The notes beneath the pieces were generated by a model, which was not told where the DNA came from, did no database searches, and worked only from the letters and a program-made list of their open reading frames with translations. Of a stretch of DNA of 26,020 nt, positions 9,901 through 17,105 are shown one piece after another. The stretch comes from a virus. The first letter of the stretch is position 1; each line of letters opens with the position of its first letter. A program made the translations under genes and the position numbers. Location: positions 1 to 26,020 of IMG/VR virus record IMGVR_UViG_3300033571_013691. One strand, written 5' to 3'.

Positions 9901-12900
9901 CAACTCTTGCCGATGGTAGAGAACACGACCCTCGAGACAGCTTCGCTCGAAGGCAAAGGCGGTGAGTTCGATCCGAACACCAACAACATCACGCTCAATG
10001 CTGACGCGCTGACGGAAGAGGATCTGCTGCATGAGGCAGCGCATGCGGCAACAAATGCGGTTGCCAGTTACGAAGCAAAAGAATTTGGGATGACGCGCAG
10101 GCAGTTCCTTCAAGGAGCTGGAGCCGTTTTGACTGCGGTAAAGCTGCCCGACATACCCGCTAACTTATCTCTTGCTGAGCAGGAGCGCATGTTCTTCAAC
10201 ATGTTGGATGCTTGGGGAAATTGGGTTAAAGCGGCGAAAAAACTTGCTCCTACGTTAGACCTTGATTCCTACACTTCTTTGGATGTAGCAGACCGTGATT
10301 TGCGCGGCTTTCTTGAGCAAATGGAATACAACGAAGTCAGTGACGCCGACGTTGTTGAGATGCTTCAAGATGGCGGTCTGAAGAAACTTCAGTCTGCGAT
10401 CAACGCTTCTCAACGCGCCATCATGTCCGAGGCGACAAAGCAAGGCGAAGGTAAACCGACGAAAGAAAAGTTCGTTCCGACCAAGGAACAGCTTGCTGCC
10501 CGTGACGCCCTCGAGAAGCTCTACGCCAAGATGCAGGAGCGCCCTGAGTTCAAGGACGAGTATGGCAACGTCAGCTTCAAGGAGTTTGTCTCCGAGTTGC
10601 TGTCGAACCAGCAGGTACGCGACAAGATCAACCAGACCGCTGGTCTGCTGCGCCGTATCTACGAAGGCTTTCTTCGTATGCTTGGGTTCAACCCAAAGAC
10701 CTTGTCCGACAAGGCTGTTGAGCAGGCGTTCGCCATGTTCAGCCCTAGCCAAGCCAGCGTTACCCCACAAGCGCGTCTTGCTTCCATTGCTCAAGCCACT
10801 GGTAAAAAGTTAAATCCCGTCACAGCAAACCTCTTTCATGGCTCCCCCAACGCGGACTTAACTTCTCTACAAGATTTTTCTTTCTTTACGCCTAATCAAA
10901 AAGTAGCCGAGCAGTACGCTAAAAAACAAGTCGCATTTACTGGCAGCACAACCGATACAGGGGGCAAAGTATATTCAGTATCGGTGTCAACAAATAACAC
11001 ACTTGATCTACGCATCCCAGAGCATCGAGCTGCTTATCAAGAAGCCCGCGCTAAATGGAACAAACAAAACCCTGACCCAGAAGATCAGCTACCTTCCTTG
11101 GGTAGTGAGGGGTTTGTTATGTCGACTACGGGTCTTCCCGGCTATGGGCGAATAGCCGCAGTCCTCAGAGCCATGCCCGAGTTTGATTCAGCTTACGTTG
11201 ACGAAGGTTCACAAGGCGTTTCTCTTGTTGTAAAAAAGGGGTCTGCTGCGCAGATCCTTAACCGGCAAGAGCGTCTTGCCTCAATCGCTCGAGGCGTCTT
11301 CCCCGGCACCGCAACAAAGTACTCCTCGGCAGTGCCCAAGGAAGTGCAGGACATGGTCAACCGGACCATCGCTCGCACTGCGACCCTTGGCGACAAGATC
11401 ACAGCCAACGCTACCGGCCTGCGGATGCGCACGTTCATTGCGGACAGTTGGGCACCTGTCGAAGCGCTCCTCAAGATGGGCGTTGCGAAAGACAAGATCA
11501 AAGAAGCCCAAGCGCTGCAGATGCGCGTCTACATGCGGCTCTTCAGCAACCAGCAGGAGTACACCAACGCCGCGCTGCTGAACGGTGTGCCGGAGTTGAA
11601 GACCGACACTGACGGCGTCCGAAACATTGAAGGCGGCGATGCCAGAGCCAACGCAAAGACCATCGCTGCGGCGCTCAGCAAAGCCAGCAAGCTCGGCAAT
11701 CAACAGGCTGTTGAGCGTCTCTTCACGATGTGGATGGCGTCTCTGCGTGCCAAGCAGGATGGCGTGGGCTTCGACAAGCTGAACTTTAAGAACCCGCCGA
11801 CAGCCGCCGAACTGACGGCGCTGGAGCAAATGTTCAAAGACAACCCGGACGTGAAGGACGCGTTCGAGGAAGCTCGCCGCCTCTACAAGGAGCACAACAA
11901 GCGCTTGCTGAACCTGCAGGTCCAGACTGGAGCCATGAGTAAGGAAGTGGCCGACGAGCTTGGCAAGGGCGACTACGTGGGCTACTACCGTGTGAACGAC
12001 AACGGCGTTGTCGAGTTGATGATGGGCGGGTCTCGCCCCATGCGGATCGGTAGCGTCGTGGATCAGCCGTACCTGAAAGAGCTTGTGGGGGGTGAGCAGC
12101 ACATCCTGCCGTTCTTCTCGAGCATGGTGCAGAACACGTCGATGCTGATGACCATCGCGCTGCGGAACGTGCAGAACGATGCGACGGCCAACATGTTTAA
12201 GAAGATGGAGTTGGGCGAGATCATCAAAGTGAAGGAAGGCAGCAAAGCCCCGGTCGGGAAGATCCACTTCAAACGTGACGGCGACGAGTACTGGTTCGAC
12301 GCTGACGCAGACGCCTTCGAGGCAGCGGGCATCCCCGCTGACCTGATGATGCAAGGTCTGCAGGGTGTGAAGACGACCATCCCCGGACTGGTACGGGCGC
12401 TGGCGGTGCCTGCGAACTTCCTTCGTAAAGCGGTACGGCGGCTCCCCACCTACACGCTTCGGCAGACGATCCGCGATCCGATGCACGCATGGATGGTTAC
12501 GGGCGGGAATTTCACGCCTGTGCTGAGCACTTGGAAGGAACTCTACAAGGGGATGACCAACACCAGTCAGACCCAGATGACGCTCAAAGAAGCTGCCGTC
12601 GTCGGCAACAACGTCTACTCCGGTGATACCGAAGGCGTCGCCGACATGCTGCGGCAGTTGTCGGGCAATCAAAGCCAGTTCGCGAAACGGATGATGCAGC
12701 TTGACGAGTTTGCGATGAAGGGCGAAGCGGCGACTCGGGCTGTGCTGTACGACACCTTCCGTCAGAAAGGCATGGGGCATGTCGAAGCGTTGCTGAACAC
12801 CGCTGAGACGATGAACTTCGGACGGCGTGGCACGAGCGCCAGCTTGCAGTGGCTGTCAATGCTGACGCCCTTCTTCAACGCTCAGATCCAAGGTCTGGAT

Positions 12901-13902
12901 TCGGTGTACCGCTCGCTCAAGGGCGACAACACATTCGAGCAGAAGATGAACGCTCGGAACATGCTGCTCAAGCGCGGGGCGCTTCTCGCTGCCAGCACCA
13001 TGATGTACGCGCTGATGATGGAGGACGATGAGGCGTACAAGAACGCCACGCCTGCTGAGCGCTACGGCAACTGGTTTGTGCCGGTACCCGGTACGGACAA
13101 GACGATTCGTGTTCCGATCCCGTTTGAGTTGGGCCTGATCTTCAAGTCGATGCCCGAGGCGTTCGTCAACACGGCGTTTGGCGATACCAAAGCTAAAGAG
13201 GCGATCAAAGCGCTGGCGAAACAGGCGTACATGTCGTCTCCAGTTGGACATTCCCAAAGTATTCCGACGGCGGTCAAAGGCCCGCTCGAGCTTGCGTTCA
13301 ACTACAACATGTTCAGCGATCAGCCAGTCGAGACCGCTCGAGAGCGGGCGATGGACGCCGACGAGCGCTACCGTGAGAGCACCACGGAGGTTGCGAAGCT
13401 GCTCGGAAAGTTTGGTGTCCTGTCGCCTGTGCAGATCGACCACTTGGTGCGGAGCTACACGAGCAGTGCCGGTATCGCCCTGCTGTCGATGGCGAACTTC
13501 GCGCTGCGTCCGCTGACGACTCGCGAAGGTGTAGAGAAACCTGACTGGGTGCTCGAGGAGGTGCCGGTCATCGGCCCGCTGTTCCAGCCCAAGACCGGAC
13601 GCGGTATGGTCAATGCGGCCTTCGAGGACATGATGCGCATCGAGCGAGCGGCGCAGACCTATAAGACCTTGGCGGGATCGGATCCTGAAGCGGCTCGAGC
13701 CTACGCTGACGACTACGCCAAACAGATCTCTCTGGCACCGTTGGGTGGGCAGTTCCGCCAGCAGATGGGGGAGTTCGCCAAGTACAAGCGCATGGTGGCG
13801 ATGAATCCCAACCTGACCGCTGCTGAGAAGCGTGAGCAGATCGAGAAGATCAAGCAGCAGGAGATCCAGTACTCGACGATGCTGCGGAAGGTCGCGGCTT
13901 GA
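3940..13902 (+). CDS. Giant mosaic polyvalent phage protein (zincin-like, ART-like and LPD38-like parts), 3320 aa
   Basis: GAGG lies 8 bases before the ATG, five bases after the previous stop. Residues 110-155 and 265-285 are hydrophobic, Gly/Ala-rich and potentially membrane-active. About 290-1990 is mostly charged coiled coil with low-complexity KPAEA (about 805-833) and Glu/Ala tracts. A zincin-like HEAAH motif lies at H2031-H2035, with candidate third ligands E2215 or E2219 in EFVSELLSN. Between them is an insert with the Tat-like TRRQFLQGAGA (R2053, R2054). Residues 2298-2440 resemble polyvalent-protein ADP-ribosyltransferases: H2300-G-S, then FFTP at 2315-2318 and a C-terminal VVKKGSAAQIL. 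About 2460-3310 resembles large polyvalent protein domain LPD38 (for example MLTPFFNAQIQGLDSVYRSL and VPIPFELGLIF). By position and size it is probably packaged and ejected into the host. I see no RNA polymerase motifs. Domain calls are from pattern recognition. Confidence 0.8.
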   Translation: MAQYVRLPSGRFLELGPDESAQQALMRGMQQHPAEFNLEPEKQPQGGFGAAFSSGLSRLAGETGLTAGKAGIVDLATAEEYYRQQQEKAARIFKPTEKGWTEDPLLKLREVAGGSAAYMLGPLLAGGAAAFAPVSVPVIGAAGLAAGLTSLGQYTGSNIAAQMDEGKKLAETSGALAAATALPQAALDVLSFRMMPGIKAIFGATGKEITEAQAKALAEQTLKQKIGDYAAATGVSMGVEGATEVVQDFLEKAQAGAQLTDPKARADYLESLIGGAALAGVLGPFGRGFERRGIAAEGKRLEQTRLQEEAAQREKERLAALEEERAFKLTPPEGLIGPEAPAELQQQRLQARLAQIEQEVQVARQARDIDKLLQLQRERTALEAQVEEEVSPFDKRRDLEKRISALESLEVKLQERADAATLVGRQPILASLTSVQEQLRTARNELETGEKSGALPKIEKSDAPLLKREQAAIKALLAARETGSGAAQALAAGRLNQIEEQLGLFGMESFAANERSAAEQRRREEEAEAARLAAQKPLLLTDQRGVTPIEMGVNTELFPTVPYKPGPYTQETLFGPPERVMTPSRTEMTLPQIQSTVAQIKERANLSPQDQMMLARLRQKENLTRIERALLTRLEEKTALSPEDQALLERIENVAVPAPGVNIPEALQTRLTALQGVRQRIEQQLLQRGSPLLREEEEVAPAAEPEKEAAPVETPPVNTLPAPNAFRYTVLEKPAYEGVEALSREDAEFELEVLLLEAERGRLTPEWFSRSVIGRMLDTAQMTEVNSNIRQDPVAAVQGLIAAIKPAEAKPAEAKPAEAEAKPAEAEAKPEPKATYKYMRDEYGNLVPILVESKKKAAPVAETAAEAETETEAEAEAEAEVEEEERLSDAAKLRMLRQKVKVSPRVLSLDPSERSEADLTERLQQRLRQNSTLSSLFNRLDRLDQIEKELTEKLRGADRKAGTLLEKLTGRDEQNVTLRQRISDWLSDTAQGRGNEESRRALEEALLLVEQGQRGEKQPLTTLKRRIATQEESKLLGGKKTVSERVETGEAITAQQPELFADTEAASAVEFKTPEEMQAFMASKKLQKERSKQGKQALREAQEAGPPRPDELKRAQQLLRPTIAYLNKQIVGLKNVIKRLTGRVDDYNTMLQVRTEEQEDALIKAKKQLAEVILAISKSLASQHQKYALAKLELDNAQNVYAGLADFKQSVEDAMGQALDRVSAFAGFQTKVKERIEKDLAEKHKAFIAAFEKAFQLRENIVDVDFGEARDKYVSPPDKRQKMTEAVDPYLELWPAYNRALKEAQDAFKAIQDSLEENIGRPLTPSELEVISDEEISNFLEQDATLTEMLIGQRRTVYMYEREVAAAKEALDSARQDQEKDPVWSAFLKEAEAAIQAATDIPKKDLLTEPVALKKAIVAANKQINNLKAQQRDRSIQEQIRQLEEEKDKITMRIKDFSREYLASSLRRLRLVPLTKAEADVLEEKTTPLTEEEKAALEDFRSKRRYASAFTPEEQAALENKTTTLQEIADNRRARIASIDQQINALRKELTTTTLRGERQAKAAQERAEKQAKTQADIRSENERLQRAAAATLQISGLTPEQREAVKKVQKDIESLLEAKAEAIEAKQKQTSNFRLSDELKKDVAAKQKAVRAEAAKKLKAEKDENKKTAIREQAAKDIAKIAADAKELQRAADIQKIEAAFKPQIEKALDKVRLFRDVAPTKTSQREADEEIDAIAETQRLSRTGPVLVDVRTGRVSEPGKDVDDAVANEAKERALMLQFLLGEETTKVLGRQLRPSEFENDTLATLRTKVEKIRKLQQKEVEKAAAQRLTPEQAAEASRVDTLQKASNYKEKIAQIKAKIDAVAKKYKADLATLRQTKFKLPLSVRADIAADKYTEEEAFADTLARKERLLFDMFNSEVGGLQRELAALLNKEALDRIISHDYAARENTPLDQTTAAAVGKGDLKSALESLAENGSTPFVRMVAKQLLPMVENTTLETASLEGKGGEFDPNTNNITLNADALTEEDLLHEAAHAATNAVASYEAKEFGMTRRQFLQGAGAVLTAVKLPDIPANLSLAEQERMFFNMLDAWGNWVKAAKKLAPTLDLDSYTSLDVADRDLRGFLEQMEYNEVSDADVVEMLQDGGLKKLQSAINASQRAIMSEATKQGEGKPTKEKFVPTKEQLAARDALEKLYAKMQERPEFKDEYGNVSFKEFVSELLSNQQVRDKINQTAGLLRRIYEGFLRMLGFNPKTLSDKAVEQAFAMFSPSQASVTPQARLASIAQATGKKLNPVTANLFHGSPNADLTSLQDFSFFTPNQKVAEQYAKKQVAFTGSTTDTGGKVYSVSVSTNNTLDLRIPEHRAAYQEARAKWNKQNPDPEDQLPSLGSEGFVMSTTGLPGYGRIAAVLRAMPEFDSAYVDEGSQGVSLVVKKGSAAQILNRQERLASIARGVFPGTATKYSSAVPKEVQDMVNRTIARTATLGDKITANATGLRMRTFIADSWAPVEALLKMGVAKDKIKEAQALQMRVYMRLFSNQQEYTNAALLNGVPELKTDTDGVRNIEGGDARANAKTIAAALSKASKLGNQQAVERLFTMWMASLRAKQDGVGFDKLNFKNPPTAAELTALEQMFKDNPDVKDAFEEARRLYKEHNKRLLNLQVQTGAMSKEVADELGKGDYVGYYRVNDNGVVELMMGGSRPMRIGSVVDQPYLKELVGGEQHILPFFSSMVQNTSMLMTIALRNVQNDATANMFKKMELGEIIKVKEGSKAPVGKIHFKRDGDEYWFDADADAFEAAGIPADLMMQGLQGVKTTIPGLVRALAVPANFLRKAVRRLPTYTLRQTIRDPMHAWMVTGGNFTPVLSTWKELYKGMTNTSQTQMTLKEAAVVGNNVYSGDTEGVADMLRQLSGNQSQFAKRMMQLDEFAMKGEAATRAVLYDTFRQKGMGHVEALLNTAETMNFGRRGTSASLQWLSMLTPFFNAQIQGLDSVYRSLKGDNTFEQKMNARNMLLKRGALLAASTMMYALMMEDDEAYKNATPAERYGNWFVPVPGTDKTIRVPIPFELGLIFKSMPEAFVNTAFGDTKAKEAIKALAKQAYMSSPVGHSQSIPTAVKGPLELAFNYNMFSDQPVETARERAMDADERYRESTTEVAKLLGKFGVLSPVQIDHLVRSYTSSAGIALLSMANFALRPLTTREGVEKPDWVLEEVPVIGPLFQPKTGRGMVNAAFEDMMRIERAAQTYKTLAGSDPEAARAYADDYAKQISLAPLGGQFRQQMGEFAKYKRMVAMNPNLTAAEKREQIEKIKQQEIQYSTMLRKVAA
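6351..6438 (+). repeat. In-frame KPAEA/EAKPAEA short tandem repeats
   Basis: Imperfect 15- to 21-bp units encode repeated KPAEA and EAKPAEA within the giant gene. A second low-complexity tract of alternating Glu/Ala/Thr codons follows at about 6526-6594. These probably form flexible linkers between coiled-coil blocks and are prone to length change by slippage. Confidence 0.85.
10768..11295 (+). repeat. Direct repeats flanking the ART-like domain of the giant gene
   Basis: The 30-bp stretches at 10768-10797 and 11266-11295 match at 24 positions. They encode QARLASIAQA (residues 2277-2286) and QERLASIARG (2443-2452). They are 498 bp apart, exactly 166 codons, and enclose the ADP-ribosyltransferase-like segment. 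The layout fits an in-frame domain gained by recombination, or a duplicated linker. Confidence 0.75.
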
Positions 13903-14074
13903 TGTAGAACCATACGCCGACTTTGCCGCCCCGGATTCCGGGTGCGGCTTGGGCGTTGATGCGGTATGGGATCGCTGCGCGTAAGCCTAGCGCACGCACT
14001 TTCTCAAGGTCGAGACAGGGCACGAAGAAGCCCTGTCCCGCCTCAAGCTGGGTCCACGGAAACTTGACCTTCAT
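13850..14074 (-). CDS. Small phage protein of the FPW...GxxFFVP type, unknown function
   Basis: The chosen ATG at 14074 has AGAGAAGG six bases upstream; a TTG two codons earlier lacks such spacing. This gives 74 residues. The protein begins MKVKFPWTQLEAGQGFFVP and ends its conserved part with GGKVGVWFYIKP, followed by a Ser/Ala-rich tail. The pattern (F/Y-P-W/F, then G-x-x-F-x-V-P, then a terminal G-V-x-x-W) matches the 82-residue protein at 17538-17786, so the two may be related. The first 32 bases overlap the primase-helicase 3' end, and the last 53 bases lie antisense to the end of the giant gene. It is the last gene of the minus-strand module. The function is unknown and I do not propose one. 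Confidence 0.65.
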   Translation of the reverse strand: MKVKFPWTQLEAGQGFFVPCLDLEKVRALGLRAAIPYRINAQAAPGIRGGKVGVWFYIKPRPSAASSSTGSPAA

Positions 14075-17000
14075 CGCCAACCTTCTCTTTGCGGAGCCGC
14101 AGGTGCATACAGGTGACGCGCAATGACGGACCGTCTGTGCGGGCCAGAATGTCCTTCTTCACGCCAAACTTCACCTGATAGTCGCCCACCTTCTGTCCCG
14201 CTTCCATCTTGCTCTTGAAGTCCGTGTAGCCGAAGGACATCGTCGCGCAGTGCTTGCGCAGCATCTGCTCTTCAATGAAGTACTCGATGAAGTCAGGGTG
14301 CGTCGTGCCATGCTCGATCCGCCCCAGCACCGTGTTGCGGGTGCTGGTCTTGCCCTCAGAGCTTAGGTTCCACTGCGTTACGAACTTTGAGTCTTCATCG
14401 CGACGAATCACGACGAACTTGCCGTAGAAGGTGCGGGTGTAGGTGTTCAACACATCCTCGGCAGAGCGCCGCGCTTTGGCGTACACCAGCCGCGACCGCA
14501 CCACCATCTCATCCAGTGCGTGTATCACGCCCACGACGGGCACCGCCAAAATGTTGGAGTAAAGGGGACCAAGCAGGATCGCAGCCGTGACGTCTGATGT
14601 ACACCCTGCATGCCAGTACCGCTCCTCGTCTGTGAACTTCAGGCTCTTCCGCAGCATCTCGTGGGTCTCGAGCCAGACTTTCCGAGCCGTTGCTTGGTTG
14701 ACCACCAGCCACCGTATCCACGCCTCACCCGCCACGCCGTAGTTGCGACGCAGCAGCTTTAGCTGTGTACGTTCAACATCGTTGAAGATAAGCTCCTCGG
14801 AAGGGTTCCACTCGAGCAGGCGCATCATCTCGCCCTGCGCAGCGTGTTCTCCTGTGCCGAGCAGCACGTCGATCATGTGCACGTTGGCGGTCGTGGTTGC
14901 GGTCAGCGACCAAGTCGAGTTGTTGATGCGCTCCTTGTTCGTGCCAGACTCCATCCGCTCCTTGCCTTTGCCCTCCGCTGTGTCGAAGATGAACGCGGAC
15001 GCCCACTCCGAGTCGCTGCGAGCTTTGGTCGTGATCTCGTCGATCAGGAGCGGCAGACTGTTGAGCAGACCAGCACGCTGTTGCAGCGCAACAAGAGACG
15101 TGCCCTTGCCGGTGCGGTAGCGTAGCGGGTGGCCCCACACGCCAGCTTTCAAGCTGAGCGTGAGCGACTTGCCGGTGCCTGACTCAGTCGAGCCGATGTG
15201 CCAGACAAACCCTTCGTACTCTGAGAAGTGCATCAGCGTCGAGCCAAACGAGTCGACACACATGGCGAGCATCGTGTGCATCTTGCGAGCGATCAGCAGT
15301 TCCCACGGCTTGCGCCACTCCTCGAGCGTGCCCTTGGAGGTTGTGTCGCGGTTCAGGTTCTCCAGCCCCGGCATCGGCACAGCGATCTCGCTGCCATCAG
15401 GTCTGAAGATCCGGTTGTTGTACACGAACGATCCGTTCTTCTGCCAACCAAACTGCGTCGGCACGTCCACCGCCTTGCGCATCTGCGCAGACTCAGCAAC
15501 GGCAGCACGGACGTAGCCGTACAGATACGGATCCATCGCAACGCCACGGTCCGCGTAGATGTTGTGCGTTGCGAGACATTTCAGAAGTTCATCTTTCGCC
15601 ACCACCGCCTTGCTCGGCATGATGACGGGGGTGTACTCGGTAACCTGCTGCGTCGGTTCGTCCGCAGGCCCGATGGTCTTGATCGCCATCAGGTGGACAG
15701 CGTGTTCCTTCTCCTCGATGCGCAGCATGTCGACGACGAACAGGTCGTAGGACAGCACCGGCACTTGTGTCTTGATCGTGACGCCTGATGCGTCGGTCTC
15801 TTTCAGCTCGGCAAACACACCGCCGTTCTTGCCGTAGAAGAATCCTTTGGGCGGGGGTGGGCGCTTGGCAAGGCGGGTACGACGGTTCAGCTCTACCCCA
15901 GCTTCATCTGACTCGCTCGTGATGCCGTCCTCGAGGTACTCGACGGCATCGTCTTCATCGACGGGCGTGGTCTGCAGCGGGATCTCGTAGACCTTCTCCT
16001 CGTTGCTTGCCACAACTTCTCTTCCCAACGCGAGCGCATTGGTGATCTTCCCCCAGTGCGGACAGGTCGGACACAGCCCCGGATTCTCACTGTCCATCTT
16101 GATGCAGGGGTACGGCCCTTTGATCTCGGCCAGCTTCTGCTGCATCCGTTCAGGCTCGTAAGGGTGAAGCTCCGATAGCTTGACGTTGTACGCATGCCCG
16201 TCTTCACACACCTTCGACCACGACAGCAGACCCCGCCAGATCGGCTCCATGCCGTCTTCGGTTGCGTTGTCGATGTAGTTTTTAAGCTGCCGACAACCTT
16301 CCCCCTGCTCAGTCTTCAACCAGATGGTCTCGAACCGTGTGACGCTGTTGCCGAGCATCGCCTCGGCGAGCTTCGAGCGTTTGCTGTTCGCTTTGGTCGG
16401 GCGTTTGCCATCAAGCTGCGCGGGCACAAAGTTGTTGCTCGTGGGCGCGAATGCCTCGGTCAGTTGTCCGCGCACCGCTGCACCGAAGTGCAGCAGATCA
16501 ATCGCACCACCGCCTTGAAGCAGCAGCTTGACCGGGCGAGGCTCGGGGTACTTATCCTTGTAGTTGAACGTGCCGGGGATGCGCAGGAAGCGGGCAGCGT
16601 CTGACGTCACCGTCATGTCGATCTTCATCTGCTCCTGTCGGCACAGGCGTTTGAAGTTCTCGGCAATCGGCTTCCATGTGGTGATGTCCGCTTCTGTGGT
16701 CAGCGGCCAGTAGCAGTGCAGTCCACCCCCCGACGACAGGATGTGCGGCGCGGGGAACTGATCTAGCCCCGTCTTCGCAAGAAAAGAAGCGAGCGCTTCA
16801 GCCGCTGCCTTCTTCGACTCGTAGCCGTCCAGATCCACGAAGATGGATTTAACGTAACGTGCGTTCGCTTGCGTCCTACGGCCTTTGGTTTTGTTCTTGA
16901 TCGCCTCCTCGTCGTACGTGCACGGCGTGAAAAAGATGTTGCGGTGCGCTGCGAGCCAGCGCTTAACGTGTGGTTTGAACTCCTCCAGACTGGAAACGAA

Positions 17001-17096
17001 TTGATGCTCTCTTTTTTTGGTGCTCAGTTCTGCCAGACAGTACACGCCATGTCCGGACGCAGGCAGAACATCCGCAAGGAATTCCAGCGGTTTCAT
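14043..17096 (-). CDS. Phage primase-helicase: AEP-type primase fused to DUF927-like ATPase
   Basis: This protein has 1017 residues, and the start is preceded by AAAGGA at five-base spacing. The N-terminal archaeo-eukaryotic-type primase shows D88-x-D90 in SIFVDLDGY, then SGGGLHCYW (H127), and D160...D166, R169, R172 leading into RIPGTFNYK. A Cys cluster near residues 330-347 includes CPTC and may bind zinc. The C-terminal half resembles DUF927 superfamily-III-like helicases. Its Walker A is GSTESGTGKS (K643), its Walker B is LLIDE (D686, E687), and a sensor-like stretch TATTTANVHM follows. It would synthesise primers and unwind the fork for the polymerase encoded at 22057-24039. It comes near the end of the minus-strand operon, nine bases after the 49-residue gene. 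The active-site residues expected for both domains appear present. The family calls are by eye but the motifs are strong. Confidence 0.88.
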   Translation of the reverse strand: MKPLEFLADVLPASGHGVYCLAELSTKKREHQFVSSLEEFKPHVKRWLAAHRNIFFTPCTYDEEAIKNKTKGRRTQANARYVKSIFVDLDGYESKKAAAEALASFLAKTGLDQFPAPHILSSGGGLHCYWPLTTEADITTWKPIAENFKRLCRQEQMKIDMTVTSDAARFLRIPGTFNYKDKYPEPRPVKLLLQGGGAIDLLHFGAAVRGQLTEAFAPTSNNFVPAQLDGKRPTKANSKRSKLAEAMLGNSVTRFETIWLKTEQGEGCRQLKNYIDNATEDGMEPIWRGLLSWSKVCEDGHAYNVKLSELHPYEPERMQQKLAEIKGPYPCIKMDSENPGLCPTCPHWGKITNALALGREVVASNEEKVYEIPLQTTPVDEDDAVEYLEDGITSESDEAGVELNRRTRLAKRPPPPKGFFYGKNGGVFAELKETDASGVTIKTQVPVLSYDLFVVDMLRIEEKEHAVHLMAIKTIGPADEPTQQVTEYTPVIMPSKAVVAKDELLKCLATHNIYADRGVAMDPYLYGYVRAAVAESAQMRKAVDVPTQFGWQKNGSFVYNNRIFRPDGSEIAVPMPGLENLNRDTTSKGTLEEWRKPWELLIARKMHTMLAMCVDSFGSTLMHFSEYEGFVWHIGSTESGTGKSLTLSLKAGVWGHPLRYRTGKGTSLVALQQRAGLLNSLPLLIDEITTKARSDSEWASAFIFDTAEGKGKERMESGTNKERINNSTWSLTATTTANVHMIDVLLGTGEHAAQGEMMRLLEWNPSEELIFNDVERTQLKLLRRNYGVAGEAWIRWLVVNQATARKVWLETHEMLRKSLKFTDEERYWHAGCTSDVTAAILLGPLYSNILAVPVVGVIHALDEMVVRSRLVYAKARRSAEDVLNTYTRTFYGKFVVIRRDEDSKFVTQWNLSSEGKTSTRNTVLGRIEHGTTHPDFIEYFIEEQMLRKHCATMSFGYTDFKSKMEAGQKVGDYQVKFGVKKDILARTDGPSLRVTCMHLRLRKEKVGDEGQVSVDPA

Positions 17097-17105
17097 GCCT
17101 GTCCT

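Noticed and set aside
11281-12780. 499-codon open frame on the minus strand
   Set aside because: It lies wholly antisense to the LPD38-like part of the giant gene, has no SD, and its product is a His/Arg/Leu-rich composition artefact of GC-rich codons.
3940-13902. Giant protein as an N4-like virion RNA polymerase
   Set aside because: The size is similar, but I found no convincing single-subunit RNA polymerase motifs. The recognisable parts are zincin-like, ART-like and LPD38-like.
13903-14042. Intergenic terminator between the converging halves
   Set aside because: I looked for a stem with a T tract on both strands and saw none. The stretch is instead the body of the 74-residue gene.
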